Below are positions 1 to 11,729 of a stretch of DNA of 64,000 bases, in pieces (position 1 is the stretch's first letter; the number at the start of each line of letters is the position of its first letter). Both the position numbers and the translations under genes were made by a program. Source of the stretch: Canna indica. Taxonomy: Eukaryota; Streptophyta; Magnoliopsida; Zingiberales; Cannaceae. The DNA lies in assembly GCA_034359265.1 (NCBI GenBank), contig CP136896.1, positions 64,057,501 to 64,121,500 on the forward strand, read 5' to 3'. The notes beneath the pieces are model-generated. The model did no database searches and was not told the DNA's origin. It was given only the letters and a program-made list of their open reading frames with translations.

Positions 1-221
1 GTAAGCATCATCGGGAAAACTCCAAGAAAAATGAAATCTGTTCGAAAAACTCCAAGAATATCAAAAACTCTAACAAAATTCAATCTCGAAAACAGAACAT
101 GGTAAATCCTCTCAAATTTACATATTACCTTACACTAATGACTTGAACGAAAAAAAATAGGAAAGAATCCCACTTCGGAATGAAAAAACCCTTTCAACCT
201 ACTAGCACTCCACCTTTACAC

Positions 222-1054
222 TGTTGAAATACGCCTATATTTTGAAGCTTATTTTCATCAATATCGAGTAATTTAATTATCCAATTATTGATATGATTTA
301 AGAGAAATAAGAGGTGTAATAGATAGTCCAATATGAGATGTTTAAATGAAATAATTATATAATTCAAGTAGGACGGGTATATGAACAATTGCATTCATGT
401 TGTTTGTGAAAACTATGATTTTAGTCCCATGGTGAGAAGTGTACTAATTTAATATTAGCTTATAAGCATTAGTGTGTATGTCTAATCACTTGTGTGGACA
501 AAAGGAAAGGCCAAGATAGAACATTAGTGTGGTGCTTTGCATCGCACAACGCGCGAGCGCGGGCACGGGCACGGGCACGATCATGTCGCTAAGTTGCATT
601 AGCACTTTTAGGTGCACTTTGCACGTACACATCGTCGCTGGGAGCCTCGCCCGAGTCGCAATCCCACCTTTTTGTCGAGTTCGACCTTGGTTTGAACTTG
701 ATTTTTTGACTATTGGAATTTCAACAGTTAGTTGAAACATTGCACTTAATATCAGATCAATTGCAGATTAATTTCGAAATTATCTTGCTCATTACTCATA
801 TTCAATTGTTACTATTTTTCAATAATGAGCATTATATGAGAATTATTCTGTAGTGATCAACATATATGATTTCGAATTCTCTCTTGAAATCTTACTCTCT
901 CCCTTCTATTCTTCTTCCTCCTACCTGTTGTATATTTCTAAGGGCTTGATATATTTTGGAGGTGTATTGCTGCGGGACAATAGAAACCTTAAAGATAGGG
1001 TCGGATCACCCGTCTGTCCTTTTGAACTCTCTCGAATCCACCTAGCATCTAACA
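222..1054 (+). repeat. 5' LTR of the copia element
   Basis: This 833-bp LTR is co-linear with 5536-5740 plus 9877-10501. It carries a TATA-like box (TATATTTT, about 950-957) some 30 bp upstream of ATAGAAACCTTAAAGAT at 980-996, the likely start of R. The 3' LTR keeps the same spacing (TATATCC at 10401, ATAAAAACCTTAAG from 10431). The two small opposing open frames within 486-740 are not conserved in the other LTR and are not genes. Confidence 0.9.
949..957 (+). promoter_or_regulatory. TATA-like box in the copia 5' LTR
   Basis: ATATATTTT lies about 30 bp upstream of the sequence complementary to the putative primer-binding site. The other LTR has a TATA-like motif at the same relative position (10401-10407). 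The transcription start at about 980 is inferred from spacing only. Confidence 0.5.
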
Positions 1055-1073
1055 ATCTTAAGGTTTCTATTTG
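1055..1073 (+). promoter_or_regulatory. Putative self-complementary primer-binding site
   Basis: The bases directly after the LTR do not begin with TGG, so they cannot pair with the CCA end of a tRNA. TTAAGGTTTCTAT at 1058-1070 is instead the exact reverse complement of ATAGAAACCTTAA at 980-992 inside the LTR. The 3' LTR version ends in CTTAAG, as the site does, which suggests the ancestral pairing reached about 16 bp. This is the arrangement used by self-priming elements such as Tf1. Confidence 0.6.
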
Positions 1074-1097
1074 AGATAGATTCAGAGTCGTTCAAGA

Positions 1098-4000
1098 TCA
1101 TGAACTAGGATTTCGTCAAGCTTGATCGTTTTGACGACAACAACTTCAATCACTGGCAAGACAAGATGAAGTTCCTTCTGACGGTGCTCAAGATCGCCTA
1201 CGTTCTGGACCCAAATCTTCAACCTATTCCTGAAGATCCGAAGCCAGTCGAAGGACAAGATCCAAACCAAGTGATGATTGATTCTCTGAACGAGCAGAGA
1301 AAGAAGAGGGACCAAAGATGAAGAACTTGCATGCGGTCACATCCTCGACACTCTCTCGGATCGACTGTACGACCTCTACACCAACGTCCGATCACTAAGA
1401 GAACTGTGGGATGCCTTGGAGTTCAAATACAAAGTTGAGGAGGAAGATACAAATAAGTATCTTGTTTCTAAATATCTCAATTTTAAAATGGTTGATAATA
1501 AACATATTCTTGAGCAAGTGCATGAGCTCTAGGTTATTGTCAACAAATTGAGGGTCGTAAAAATTGTTTTGCCTGAAACCTTCTAAGTCAGAGCTATAAT
1601 CGCAAAATTGCCCCCAACCTGGAAGGGTTTTGCTAAGAAGTTGAAACATAAAATTGAGGACTTATCCTTGGAACAAATTCAGAAGCATCTACATATCGAG
1701 GAAGAAGCTCGAAATATGATGCTAAGAATTTGAACCAGGGACAGTCTAGCGTCAACTGTGTGGAGGCTAAAAAAAAAGGACCTATGATCAAGAAGAAAAT
1801 GTAGAGTTTAAGAAACTCGGACAGAAAACAAAATCCGATCCTAACAAAAGAAAGGACAAATGTCATGTTTGTGGAGAAACGTGACATTATGCTAGAGAAT
1901 GTCAACATCGTAAGAGTGGATCTGGATCTGCTAACATGGTTGTGGAGAACCTTGTAGAAATGATCTCTGATCTTACTCTTGATGTGGCTATCATATCTGA
2001 AATCAATATGGCTAGTGAGTCATCTGGGTGGTGGTTGGATTCCGGGGCTATCGTACACATTTGTAACAATTGAGAGATGTTCAAAACTTATATTGAAGTT
2101 GCTGGACAGGAAGTACAAATGGGTAACAGTTCCCGTGCTAGTGTTGGAGGAAAAGGAACTGTAGAAATCAATTTCACATTTGGGAAGAAACCGACATTGC
2201 TTAATGTTTTGTTTGTTCCGAAAATTAGAAAAAGTCTAATTTTTGTTTATCTTTTGGATATGAAAGGTTTTAAAAATTTGGTTGAGTCTGGCAAAGTTAT
2301 TCTTACTAAGAACAAAGTCTTTGTTGGAAATGATTATAAATGTCATGGAATGTACAAGATGTCTATCAATAATATAAGTTCTGCTTCTATTTATTTCTAT
2401 TATTCAATTTCTTTATAGCATAGTCGATTAGGACATGTTAATGCTAAGAATTTGAATATTATGCAATCAATGAGACTTATAAATATTGATGGCAATAAAC
2501 TTGACAAATGTGAAGTATATGTTAGATAAGAAATTATGAGAAAGCCTTTTCTAATGGTACAAAGAGAATCACAATTATTAGACTTAATACATATTGATTT
2601 ATGTGAATTAAATAGAATATTGACTAGGGGTGGAAAGCGATATTTCATTACATTCATTGATGGTGCTAGTAGATTTGGCTATATCTATTTGTTGAGAACA
2701 AAAGATGAAGCACAGGCTTATTTTAAGAAATATAATTAAATCAGAAGTAGAAAATCAACTTGAAAAGAAGATTAAAATTCTATGATCTGATAGAGGCATG
2801 AAATTTTGCTCAAATGAATTTGATACTTTTTGTGAAGAAAATGGTATCATTCACCAAACTAGTGTTGCTTATACACCACAACAAAATGGTCTAGCAGAAA
2901 GAAAAAATCGCACATTCCATGACATGATAAACTGCATGCTAACCATGCTAGCAAGTTCAGTGGTGAAAACTAGTCCCTGTGAAATATGGAAAGGTAAAAA
3001 GCCTAACATAAATTATTTCAAAGTGTGGGAGTGTGTTGCTTATTTTAGAGTTTCGGATCCTAAAAGGACTACGTTGGGTGATAAAGCTATTAAAAGCGTA
3101 TTTGTAGGATATGCAACTAATAGTAAAGTATGTAGACTTCTTGATTTATAGTCCAATATTATAACTGAGTTGAGGGATGTAGAATTCTTTGAAAATAAAT
3201 TTTCAAAAGATGTTGAAAATGTAGCAACACCCACACTTGACGAGCCTAGAGGTCCTATAAGATCTATGATTGAGATTAGAGAACCTAGTGTTCTAGAACA
3301 GCCTAAAGAACCTAGAAGGAGTACTAGGGTTAGAATAAATACGAATTTAGATAAAGACTTCATCTCTTCTTAATCTTTGTTATTTCTGATAGAAGGGGAC
3401 CAAAATAATGAAGTGACAAATGAGATACCCTACATATATAGTCTTGAGACTGATTCTAAATCATTTAAAGAAGATATGGCTTCTAGGGATATTGCCTTTT
3501 GGAATGAAGTTGTTAATGATGAAATAGATTCAATCTTAGGAAATAATACTTGGGTATTGACATATTTGTCAAGTGGTTCTAAACTCATATGGTGCAAATG
3601 AGTGTTTAGAAGAAAATATAATACCAATGGTACTATTTTTGTCTTTAAGGCTAGATTAGTAGCTAAAGGGTTTAGACAAGTAGAAAGAGTTGACTATTTT
3701 GACACTTATGCACCGGTAGCTCGAGTTACTTCCATTAGGATCCTCTTTGTCATGTCTTCTCTTTATGATATGTCATCAAATGGATGTAAAGACCATATTT
3801 TTTAATGTTAATTTAAATGAGGAAGTGTATATGGAACAACCCGAATGGTTCATTGCTCCTGACAATGAGGCTAAAGTGTGTAAATTGGTCAAATCTCTTT
3901 AAGATCTAAAATAAGCACCAAAGCGGTGGCACGAGAGATTTGATACTGCTATTTTAAACTTTGAATTTAAATATAACAGTGCAGACATGTGCCTATATTC

Positions 4001-4955
4001 TAAAACCACTTCGAACTATATGGTGATAGTCTGTTTGTACGTCGATGATATGTTGATCATTAGTACAAACATGGTTGGAATAAATGAGATTAAAAAGTAT
4101 CTATCCACTGCCTTTAAAATGAAAGACTTAGGTGAAGTTGATACTATTCTAGGCTTCAAAGTAAGAAAATATAATTGAGGTTTTGTACTAAGTGAATCCC
4201 CATTAAATTGAGAAAGTAATATCTAAGTTTAGTCACCTCGAGATCAAGGAGGTGAACACTCCTTTTAACTGTGGTTTGAAACTCAAAGAAAATACCGATA
4301 GAGCTATTGCACAACTAGAGTATGCAAGTGCTATTGGTAGCCTTATGCACGTTATGCATTGTACTAGGCCAGATATTTCTTTTGTAGTTTTTAAACTTAC
4401 TAGATACACAAGCAAACCAAATGTTGATCATTGGAAAGCTATTAGTAGGGTACTTGATTACCTTAAGAGGACTAGTAGCTTTGGTTTATTTTATAATAAG
4501 TTCCCTAGTGTGATGGAAGGGTACTCTGATGCGAACTGGATAAATAGTGTGGGAGATAATAAGTCTACAAGTGGATGAATTTTCACTCTTTCCGGTGGGA
4601 CTATTTCTTGGGTAAGCAAGAAATAGACGTGTATCTCGATCTCACTCTACTATGGAATCTGAATTCATAGCTCTAGTTCTAGCTGGACATGAGACTGAGT
4701 GGATAGGAAATATGTTGCTAGACATAGATCTTTGGCCAAGCCCAATGCCTTCCATATCACTATATTGTGATAGTGATGCCACGCTATCAAACACGTATAA
4801 TATTACCTACAACAGTAAGTCTAGATATATTGGTCTAAGACATAAATTTGTGAGACAATTGATACTGGTATTATTACAATTGTCTATGTGAAGTCAAGTA
4901 AAAACTTGACAGGTTCGCTTACTAAGCCTCTGACGTGAGTCTTAATAAGTTTGAC
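1098..4955 (+). pseudogene. Copia gag-pol polyprotein remnant
   Basis: The start at 1098 reads Met-Asn-stop and then continues as a Gag N-terminus (NNFNHWQDKMKFLL, about 1150-1185). A CCHC knuckle lies at 1861-1902 (CHVCGE..HYAREC) with a TGA inside it. The protease active site DSGA is at 2038-2049. A GAG-pre-integrase segment (HSRLGH) is near 2420. The integrase core is at 2536-3151 (HIDLCE, FIDGASR, TPQQNGLAERKNR). RT runs from about 3500 to 4170 with an intact YVDD at 4038-4049. RNase H covers about 4250-4935 (YSDANW, ending SLTKPL). Order PR-IN-RT-RH is diagnostic of Ty1/copia. At least ten stops or frameshifts separate the frames, so no functional polyprotein can be made. 4956-5535 is non-coding 3' sequence. 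Confidence 0.93.
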
Positions 4956-5535
4956 TACACGAGATATGAGACTTAAACCACTGAGTCAGGGGTAATGGAT
5001 ACCCAACCTATTCTCTAGGTAACCCCTAGTTTATAGGTTTAATAGAAAAAATAAGTCATATATAGTTGCTGGCTGTGTTACCTTTGGTCACTATCTCTTT
5101 GGTCTCATATGTAGTTTATGATAGTAATGACTGTTGTGTGACTAAAGATGAACTATACTTTTAACAAAGTGATGCACTTATAGCAACAAAAGTGTTTGAG
5201 AAATACTTTGCCTATATGAACTAGAAGTGGTGCTGCTTCTTATAGAGAGTTGTGGTTTACTCTCTTAGAGGTTCATGAAATAGAATATTACACATTGTCA
5301 TAATAGCACCAAACAATATGATCGCTTAACATGAAGGGTGAATTGTTTGTGTGTAACAATTCCAATTATGTCAGAAAGGAGTAGAGGTTTAATCTACGAA
5401 CACCATCAACTCCGACGTAGCTTTGGATTGTTTACACTAAGAGAAGGTTTAATGTTCGTCACACATTCTTTTACGTAAATAATTCTTGGAGATGATTTAT
5501 TTGGTCAAATGTAGTTTTTCAAACAAGTGGATGAT

Positions 5536-5740
5536 TGTTGAAATGCACCTATAATTTGAAGCTTATTTTCATCAATATTGAGTAATTTGATTATCCAATT
5601 ATTGATGTGATTTAAGAGAATTAAAAGGTGTAATAGATATTCCAATATGAGAGCTTTGAATAAGAGAATTATAGAATTCAAGTACGAATTATATAAACAA
5701 ATTTTATATGCCCAAGGAGGGGTATATGAAGAGGTGCATT
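5536..5740 (+). repeat. 3' LTR of the copia element, left part
   Basis: TGTTGAAATGCACC onward matches the 5' LTR from 222. The match stops exactly at the hAT terminus at 5741. The last eight bases, GGTGCATT, are the hAT target duplication. Confidence 0.92.
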
Positions 5741-5934
5741 CAGTGGCGTATGCAGGATTTTGAAAATGGCGGACATAAAAAAAATTAAAACTGAAATTAT
5801 GGTGTTCAATTACAATTTGGGTATAAGGGTATAAAAGTACCTTTAACATAAGACAACCAAAATACATAGATCAACAAACCAAAAGAGAAGCGACCTACTA
5901 CATCTTACAATTGTCCTCTACGGCTTCTCATATT

Positions 5935-8411
5935 TTAGAAACGACTAATGATAGCATCATTAGTAACATTTGAATACATTTCAGCCTCTATAAAAGTTAC
6001 TAAACAATCATTCAAGAGTTGATCGCTTATACTATTGCGTACTCTATTCTTCACAAAGCTCATTGCTGAAAAAGCTCTTTCCACACTTGTTGTCGCCACT
6101 GGAAGAGTCAAAGCTAACTTCAAAAGCAAATAAACATGAGAAAACACTATGTGTTTTTTTGTTTCAACAAGCTTCACATACAATTCACTAAGCTCATCGA
6201 GTGCAGAAAATCTCTCATCATTTTGCATATCATAAATAAATCTTTCAAGTTGAAACTCAAGAGCCAACAAATCAATAGGTGAAAACTCATTAGGATAAAA
6301 TTTCGCAAGTTTCATCAACTTTTCCTTGTCAAAATTAGCAAATGATTCTTTAGGACTCAAGCAAGACATACCAATAAGTAACTCTGAGTTGACCTCGTCA
6401 AAATGATTGTTTAGCTCTTGAAGTTGTATATCAATCACCTTTAGAAACACTTCAACTCGAAAATGGTGCAAATTTGTGACTTGTTGATTTCCCATCTTTG
6501 TTCTCCCCCATGGAGCATATGCAACATTCATATTAGGAACTTCAATGTGATTCTTAGCAAAAAAATCACACACTTTATCCATAAGAGATTCCCACCCCTT
6601 GTCTCTCATCATCTGCAATCTCTTCTTAGTTGATATAACAAGTGACATAGCATTGACTATATCTTGATCTTTATGTTGTAAAGATAGATTTAGTTCATGT
6701 GTGAGACCAAAAATAGACATCATCAGTCGAGCCACAAAGATAAAGTGAAATGTCTCTAAGTTGTATGCAATAGATTGAGCTTTTATCCTATCACTTGAAT
6801 GCGAGCAGATTTCTCCAAGTGTGTGAAACACACTACATATCGACGAAAACATAGAATGAATGCTCAAAAGTGTCTTATAGTGGGATCCCCAACGAGTATC
6901 ACCTGACCTCCTTAAACCAATTTCCTGATTTAAATCACTTTCACTTTCAATTTCACCAACACATAATGCTTCTGCAACTTGTTCTGCTTGCTTTACTCGA
7001 AGCATTTTATTTCGCTTACAAGAAACTCCTATTACATTCAACAACTTTGTAAGTTGCTCAAAAAGCCAAACACAATCATCGTTCTTTGAACAAACAGCTA
7101 CAAGTGTCAGTTGAAGTTGATGAGCAAAACAATGAACATAATAAGCAGATGGAGTTTCCTTCATGATCAAAGTTTTAAGGCCATTGATTTCACCTTTCAT
7201 ATTACTAGCACCATTGTAGCCTTGGCCTCGAATTCTAGATGGACTCAAAGAATGCTCCACTAGTAATGAAAAGATCGAAGTTTTAAGAGACATAGCAGTA
7301 GTATCAGAGACATGCACAAGTCCAAAAAACCGCTCAGTTATCTTTCCACATCTATCAACAAAACGAAAACATATAGCTAATTGCTCCTTCTGAGATATAT
7401 CACTTGACTCATCAACTAATATATATAAATATTCATCACCTAGATAATCAATAATGACTTTTGTTGTTTCCTTTGCACAAGCATTGATGATGTCTTGTTG
7501 TATTATAGGAGCTATCAATTGATTATTTCCTGAAGCATTCTTCAAAACAACACTATCAACATCATCACTTCGTTCGGCATACTATGACAAAAGTTCAAGA
7601 AAAATTCCTTTATTGCTTGATGTTTCACTTTCATCATGACTACGAAAAGCCAAACCTTGATGAAGAAGAAACATCAATACATCAATTGAGGTGGTTAGAC
7701 GAGTTCTATACTCACATTTTGCTTGATCAGATTGCTTGTAACAAGTGGTTTGGATTGAGCACTTTTCATTCATTAAATCCTCACACTTAATCTGAGCTTG
7801 ATTATGAGCACTTCTGACTAGACCGACATGTTTATCATATATATCTATTTTGTGCCAACTATAAAATCCTCCATTAACAAATGAATCACCACCTACAACA
7901 TTTTCGGTTTCATTCTTGAATAAGTAACACCACAAGCAAAACACGGCATTTGCGTCCACACTATATTCCATCAAACTATAATTCTTATACCAATATGAAT
8001 TAAATCGTCGTAATGCTCCTCCAATTTTTCTGAGAGGACATTGCTCCATATGAGGCCGACAAGAACCTCTTTGCAGATATGCCCTCCTTACTTCATCCCG
8101 AATATTCGGATGAAAATCCGAGATATTTTTCTTAATCCAGGATCAAATTAAAGTGAATTAATGTCAAACATACTTTGTGTATTTGATAAATGAGACAAAC
8201 TTGGCGTAGGCTCAATAGATGATGGAGGAGTAGACTCATTAGCTAATGGAAGAGTATGCTCATTAGCTGACAGAGAAGTAGGCTCATTAACGGATGGAGT
8301 AGGCTCACTTGGAATTGGAAGTGGATGAGGAGGCTCAACAGATGTTGGAGTTGATGAAGAAGACTCTTGTCGTTGTCGTTTATGATATCGTTCAAATATG
8401 TTTTTAAGCAT
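5935..8411 (-). pseudogene. hAT transposase (TTF zinc finger, DUF4371, hAT dimerisation), nearly intact
   Basis: Read on the - strand, the N-terminal part (8411-8148) is a basic stretch (MLKNIFERYHKRQR) followed by Pro/Ser/Thr-rich low complexity. A segment reading DFHPNIRDEVRRAYLQRG leads into a TTF-type finger region (8049-7582; Cys pair in FCLWCYLF). The DUF4371/catalytic part follows (7545-5935) with DESSDISQKEQ and RGQGYNGASNMKG. It ends in the hAT C-terminal dimerisation motif SVERAFSAMSFVKNRVR. Only three lesions are visible: TAA at 8148-8150, a one-base frameshift near 8115-8130, and an in-frame TAG at 7582-7584. No intron is needed. The family cuts and pastes its own DNA in the nucleus. 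The copy is probably inactive but recently so. Confidence 0.93.
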
Positions 8412-9868
8412 GATCTCAATATAAAAAGTGTCTCAAAATGAGGCACTAAGCGAATTTTTGCTCCAAACTACATTAAAACTATGGAAAGTCAGAAATTAAT
8501 GGTTGAAATGGAAGAAAATAATAGTTGAAATGGAAGGAACTAAACAATATATTCCTTGTCTAATATAAGCTAATAAAAATATCTAAAATGAAAACATAAT
8601 GCAATTAGAATGAAATTACCAAATTGGAATAATGCAACACTAGTGTTTATTTGCAAATTGATTACCTAAAAAACAGAGATCATATTAGGAAATAACTGTC
8701 AAGGCACATGGAGAAACTTGTTTCCTACTATTAAGAAATTACCTAGCCTTTGAGGAAAAACTTGTCTGCAGTGTTTCCTAGCTTAGGTAAAAAAAAACTT
8801 ATTTCCTAGCTTAGATAAATAGGATGAGGAAAAACTTGTTTCCTAGCTTGGGTAAAAAAAACAAAACTATCAGATTTATGCAGTGTTTCACCAGTTGTCT
8901 GCATTTTTCTTATCTAAAAAGGTTCTGGTTTAGATAAATAGGATGTGTATTCTTCAAAGAAATGTAGATATTATCATAAATTATAGTGGCAAGTCATTCA
9001 AAAATACTTTTGAAATGCTTTTGAATTAAATAAAGCAAACTTGGTGTTTGGAGAGAACCAAGAAAGCAAAAAGGAGAAAAGTCTTAACTTAGTACAAAAA
9101 TGCATACAATTAATAGTGTTATGGAAGAAGTAACTTAATATTTCATCAAGTCAGAATGAATTAGATACAAAGGTTTTGCTAGAGTAACCAAAAAAATTTC
9201 ATTAAATTCTGCCATCAAAATATTCATCAAATGTTGAATGTAAGAAATGATTGCATTATAAACACAATTTATTTAACCATGATGCTCGTGGAACCTACAT
9301 CTTCATAAGAATCATACTATTTCATATTTGAAATGATTACCAGAAGGTCCAGAAGGCGACGGAGAGAAATAAAGAGGTGGGTAGCGGCGATGACAACACC
9401 AAAAGGTAGGCGGGCGGTGGTAGCACCAGAGGTCCAAAAGGCAAGTGGGCAACGGGCGGCGGCGGCACCAGCAGGCAGGTGGGCGGGCCGGCTGTGGCAA
9501 TTGACGGAGACTGACTTTGGCCTTTGGGGATTAGGGATGCGGCAATCGACAGGTGGGCGTTGGCAATCGACGGTAATCGAAAGGAGAAGAGGGGAAATAG
9601 TCGCTCGAGGCAGCCTCAAGCTGCTTCTTGCGTCTCACGATTAGGGCAGCTGCTTAGGAGATTAAGAGGGATTTGGGGTGGAATATTTGACTATAGTAGT
9701 ATAGTGTGGAATATTCTTATACCATATGCATCCAAACAGCGAGGTCATTTTTGGGGTTGACTATTTGATTGATTTTGTGGGGACCAAAATCTTTTTTTTA
9801 TTATTACAAAAAATGAGCAAAAATGGGGGACAAAATGTCCTCCATTTGTATACTTGCATACGCCCCTG
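8412..9868. other. Non-coding upstream region of the hAT transposase
   Basis: No credible gene is present. It holds an imperfect repeat cluster (8690-8950) and a GC-rich block (9335-9660) rich in GGGCGG and GGTGGGCG. Open frames there overlap on both strands and look like composition artefacts. The position suits the promoter and 5' leader of the - strand transposase. Confidence 0.6.
8690..8950. repeat. Imperfect repeats of a TTTCCTAGCTTAG unit
   Basis: The strings TTTCCTAGCTTAGGTAAAAA, TTTCCTAGCTTAGATAAATA and TTTCCTAGCTTGGGTAAAAA recur, with AGATAAATAGGATG occurring twice. They lie in the non-coding part of the hAT element and may be subterminal repeats or replication slippage. Confidence 0.6.
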
Positions 9869-10501
9869 GGTGCATTCATGTTGTTTGTGAAAACTAGGAC
9901 TTTAGTACCACATTGTGAAGTGTGCTAATTTAATATTAGCTTATAAGCATTAGTGTATATGCTTAATCAATTGTGTGGACAAAAGGGAAGGCCAAGAGGT
10001 GACATTAGTGTGATGCACCCTACAACACAGTGCATGAGCACGATCGCGTCGCATTGGCGCTTTTAGGCGCACTTTCCACTCTACACGTACGCATCGTCGC
10101 GAGGAGCCGTGAGGCAACCTTTTTGTCAAGTCCTACCTTGGTTTAAACCTATTTTTTTGACGCTTGGAATTTCAACAATTACTTGAAACATTGTACTTAA
10201 TATCATATCAATTGCAGATTAATTTCGAAATTATCTTGCTCATTTCTCATATTCAGTTGTTACTATTTTTCAATACTGAGCATTATATAAGAATTATTAT
10301 GTATTGATCAACATATATGATTTCGAATTCTCTCTTGAAATCTTACTCTCTCCCTTCTCTTCTTCTTCATCCTACATGTTGCATATTTCTAAGGACATGA
10401 TATATCCTAGAGGTGTATTGCTTCGGGACAATAAAAACCTTAAGTATATGGATCACCTGCCAATCCTTTTGAACTCTCTCGAATCTACCTAGCATCTAAC
10501 A
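9869..10501 (+). repeat. 3' LTR of the copia element, right part
   Basis: After the duplicated GGTGCATT the sequence resumes the LTR with CATGTTGTTTGTGAAAACTA, matching the 5' LTR from about 389. It ends TCTAACA at 10501. It keeps the TATA-like box and a one-mismatch version of the R-start sequence. Confidence 0.92.
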
Positions 10502-11059
10502 TATACACGTCATGCGCCTCCTATCTCTCAAATCAACAATCCCCAAAAAAGGTGAGCATGACGATGAGATAAGTGTTGTATTTATAGATGATAAGTTGCA
10601 TTTGTTCACATAAAGCTCCTCAAATATAATAAGCCTAAAATAACCCCTAAATTTTCAAAAATTAAGCAACAATTGATTTTATAAAATAGGAAGAAATGTG
10701 GATATAACATATTTATTTCTATATTATTTACTACATGTGAATAAAATATTACTTTTATATTAATTGGATATTCAAGTTTTTCATTAATTTTTTTTATAGC
10801 CTGAGCATTTTTATATCCTTTGCTTTCATTTAAGAAAATATAGTTATATTTTAAATTAAAAAAAGATAATATCGTGATATTAATAATATAACCATGTGAT
10901 ATATAGGAATTTGAATTCTTATTTTTTTTAAAAAAAATCTTTTTTCTTTTAACTTTTACTATTTAACATTTATCAAAATTTTAATTTTAAAAATCTTTCT
11001 CTTTTTTTACTTTCATTATGTAACTTTTTTAAAATTATAATTATCTTAAGCTATGATTT
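10502..11059. other. AT-rich spacer between two retrotransposons
   Basis: This is AT-rich sequence with homopolymer runs between the copia and gypsy remnants. I see no open frame, RNA gene or repeat boundary in it. Confidence 0.6.
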
Positions 11060-11370
11060 TGTTATAAAAATTTGATTATATTTATTAGTTGCTTAGCGGG
11101 AAATCGAGGACTTAAATGGAACGGGTTAGCGGAGTTTCGGAGCGAAATTGGTAAGTTTAAAGCTTAGAGAAAAAAACAAATTTCATACTTATTATTTTCT
11201 GCAATTTGGCATGTTATTATGATAGAAGACTTCAAGTCGAACTCAACAGCTCGATCGGAACTCGAATCAGACTTAAAATGAACTTTTTACGGGTTTAGTA
11301 AGTAAAGGGCAAATGTGTAATTTGGGGTTTAAATAAACCCCAAGCTATATATTTAAAAGGGGGATGCGAC
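11060..11370 (+). repeat. Truncated 5' LTR of the gypsy element
   Basis: This matches 11730-12050 with many substitutions and breaks off after GGGGGATGCGACTG. The next bases belong to the integrase C-terminus, so a deletion joined LTR position ~311 to codons near the end of pol. Confidence 0.85.
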
Positions 11371-11701
11371 TGCCTATGAGCTGGCCTTATCGCCTAGCAT
11401 GGATAGGGTTCATCTCGTCTTCCATGTGTCAATGTTAAAGCGGTACATTCGAGATGAGTCTCATGTTCTTGATGTTGTTGTAGTCGAGATTGATCCAACA
11501 GTTTCGTATGAAGAAAAGACCGTTGAGATTATGAACAGGCAGATAAGGAAGCTGAGATCTCGAGAGGTTCCCCTGATAAAGGTCCGCTGGGAGCATCACT
11601 CTGATCAGGAGGCCACTTGGGAGATTGAATGCGACATGAAGGAAAAATATCCCCACATTTTCGATGTCGTGGTGAGTTTCTTTCTCTTGCCTAAAATTTG
11701 A
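11371..11701 (+). pseudogene. C-terminal integrase fragment of a chromovirus-type gypsy
   Basis: The frame reads YELALSPSMDRVHLVFHVSM, followed by KRYIRDESHV, a YEEKTVEIMNRQ motif and KVRWEHHSDQEATWE, ending in EKYPHIF. This is the tail of Ty3/gypsy integrase, with the VFHVSML and W-x(n)-EATWE signatures of the chromodomain-like end in Del/Tekay or Reina elements. The open frame continues upstream of the ATG at 11399 to the deletion point at about 11371, so it is not an independent small gene. Reverse transcriptase and the integrase core are missing. Confidence 0.9.
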
Positions 11702-11713
11702 GGACGAAATTTA

Positions 11714-11729
11714 TTTAAGGGGGGTAGAT
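11714..11729 (+). other. Polypurine tract of the gypsy element
   Basis: AAGGGGGGTAGA directly precedes the LTR start TGTTATAACC. It follows GAGGACGAAATTT just after the pol stop, the usual layout at the 3' end of plant gypsy elements. Confidence 0.8.

Larger units (their letters stand above)
5741..9868 (-). mobile_element. hAT transposon (TTF/DUF4371 type), complete ends and target duplication
   Basis: The terminal inverted repeats are CAGTGGCGTATGCAG on the left and CAGGGGCGTATGCAAG read inward from the right. A perfect 8-bp duplication, GGTGCATT, flanks the element (5733-5740 and 9869-9876). An 8-bp duplication and CAGgGGCG termini are typical of hAT. The element is 4,128 bp and sits inside the copia 3' LTR, so it is younger than that insertion. 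Its transposase is on the - strand at 5935-8411. The remaining 1.4 kb upstream of the gene is non-coding. Confidence 0.95.
222..10501 (+). mobile_element. Ty1/copia LTR retrotransposon, decayed, split by a hAT insertion
   Basis: Two LTR copies start at 222 and 5536 and end at 1054 and 10501. Both begin TGTTGAAAT and end in TCTAACA, giving TGTT/AACA termini. Without the inserted hAT element and its target duplication the 3' LTR is about 830 bp, matching the 833-bp 5' LTR. Between them lies a copia-order gag-protease-integrase-RT-RNase H region, dead through stops and frameshifts. TACAC stands directly left of the element (217-221) and again at 10504-10508, two bases beyond the right LTR, so the 5-bp target duplication is only tentative. 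Divergence between the LTRs and the many lesions mark an old insertion. Confidence 0.93.

Noticed and set aside
9317..9644. Overlapping ~100-aa open frames on both strands
   Set aside because: They lie in a GC-rich non-coding part of the hAT element, overlap each other and show composition-driven Arg/Pro/Ala content with no domain.
11399..11701. A stand-alone 100-aa gene
   Set aside because: The frame is open upstream of the ATG and reads as the C-terminus of gypsy integrase joined to a truncated LTR.
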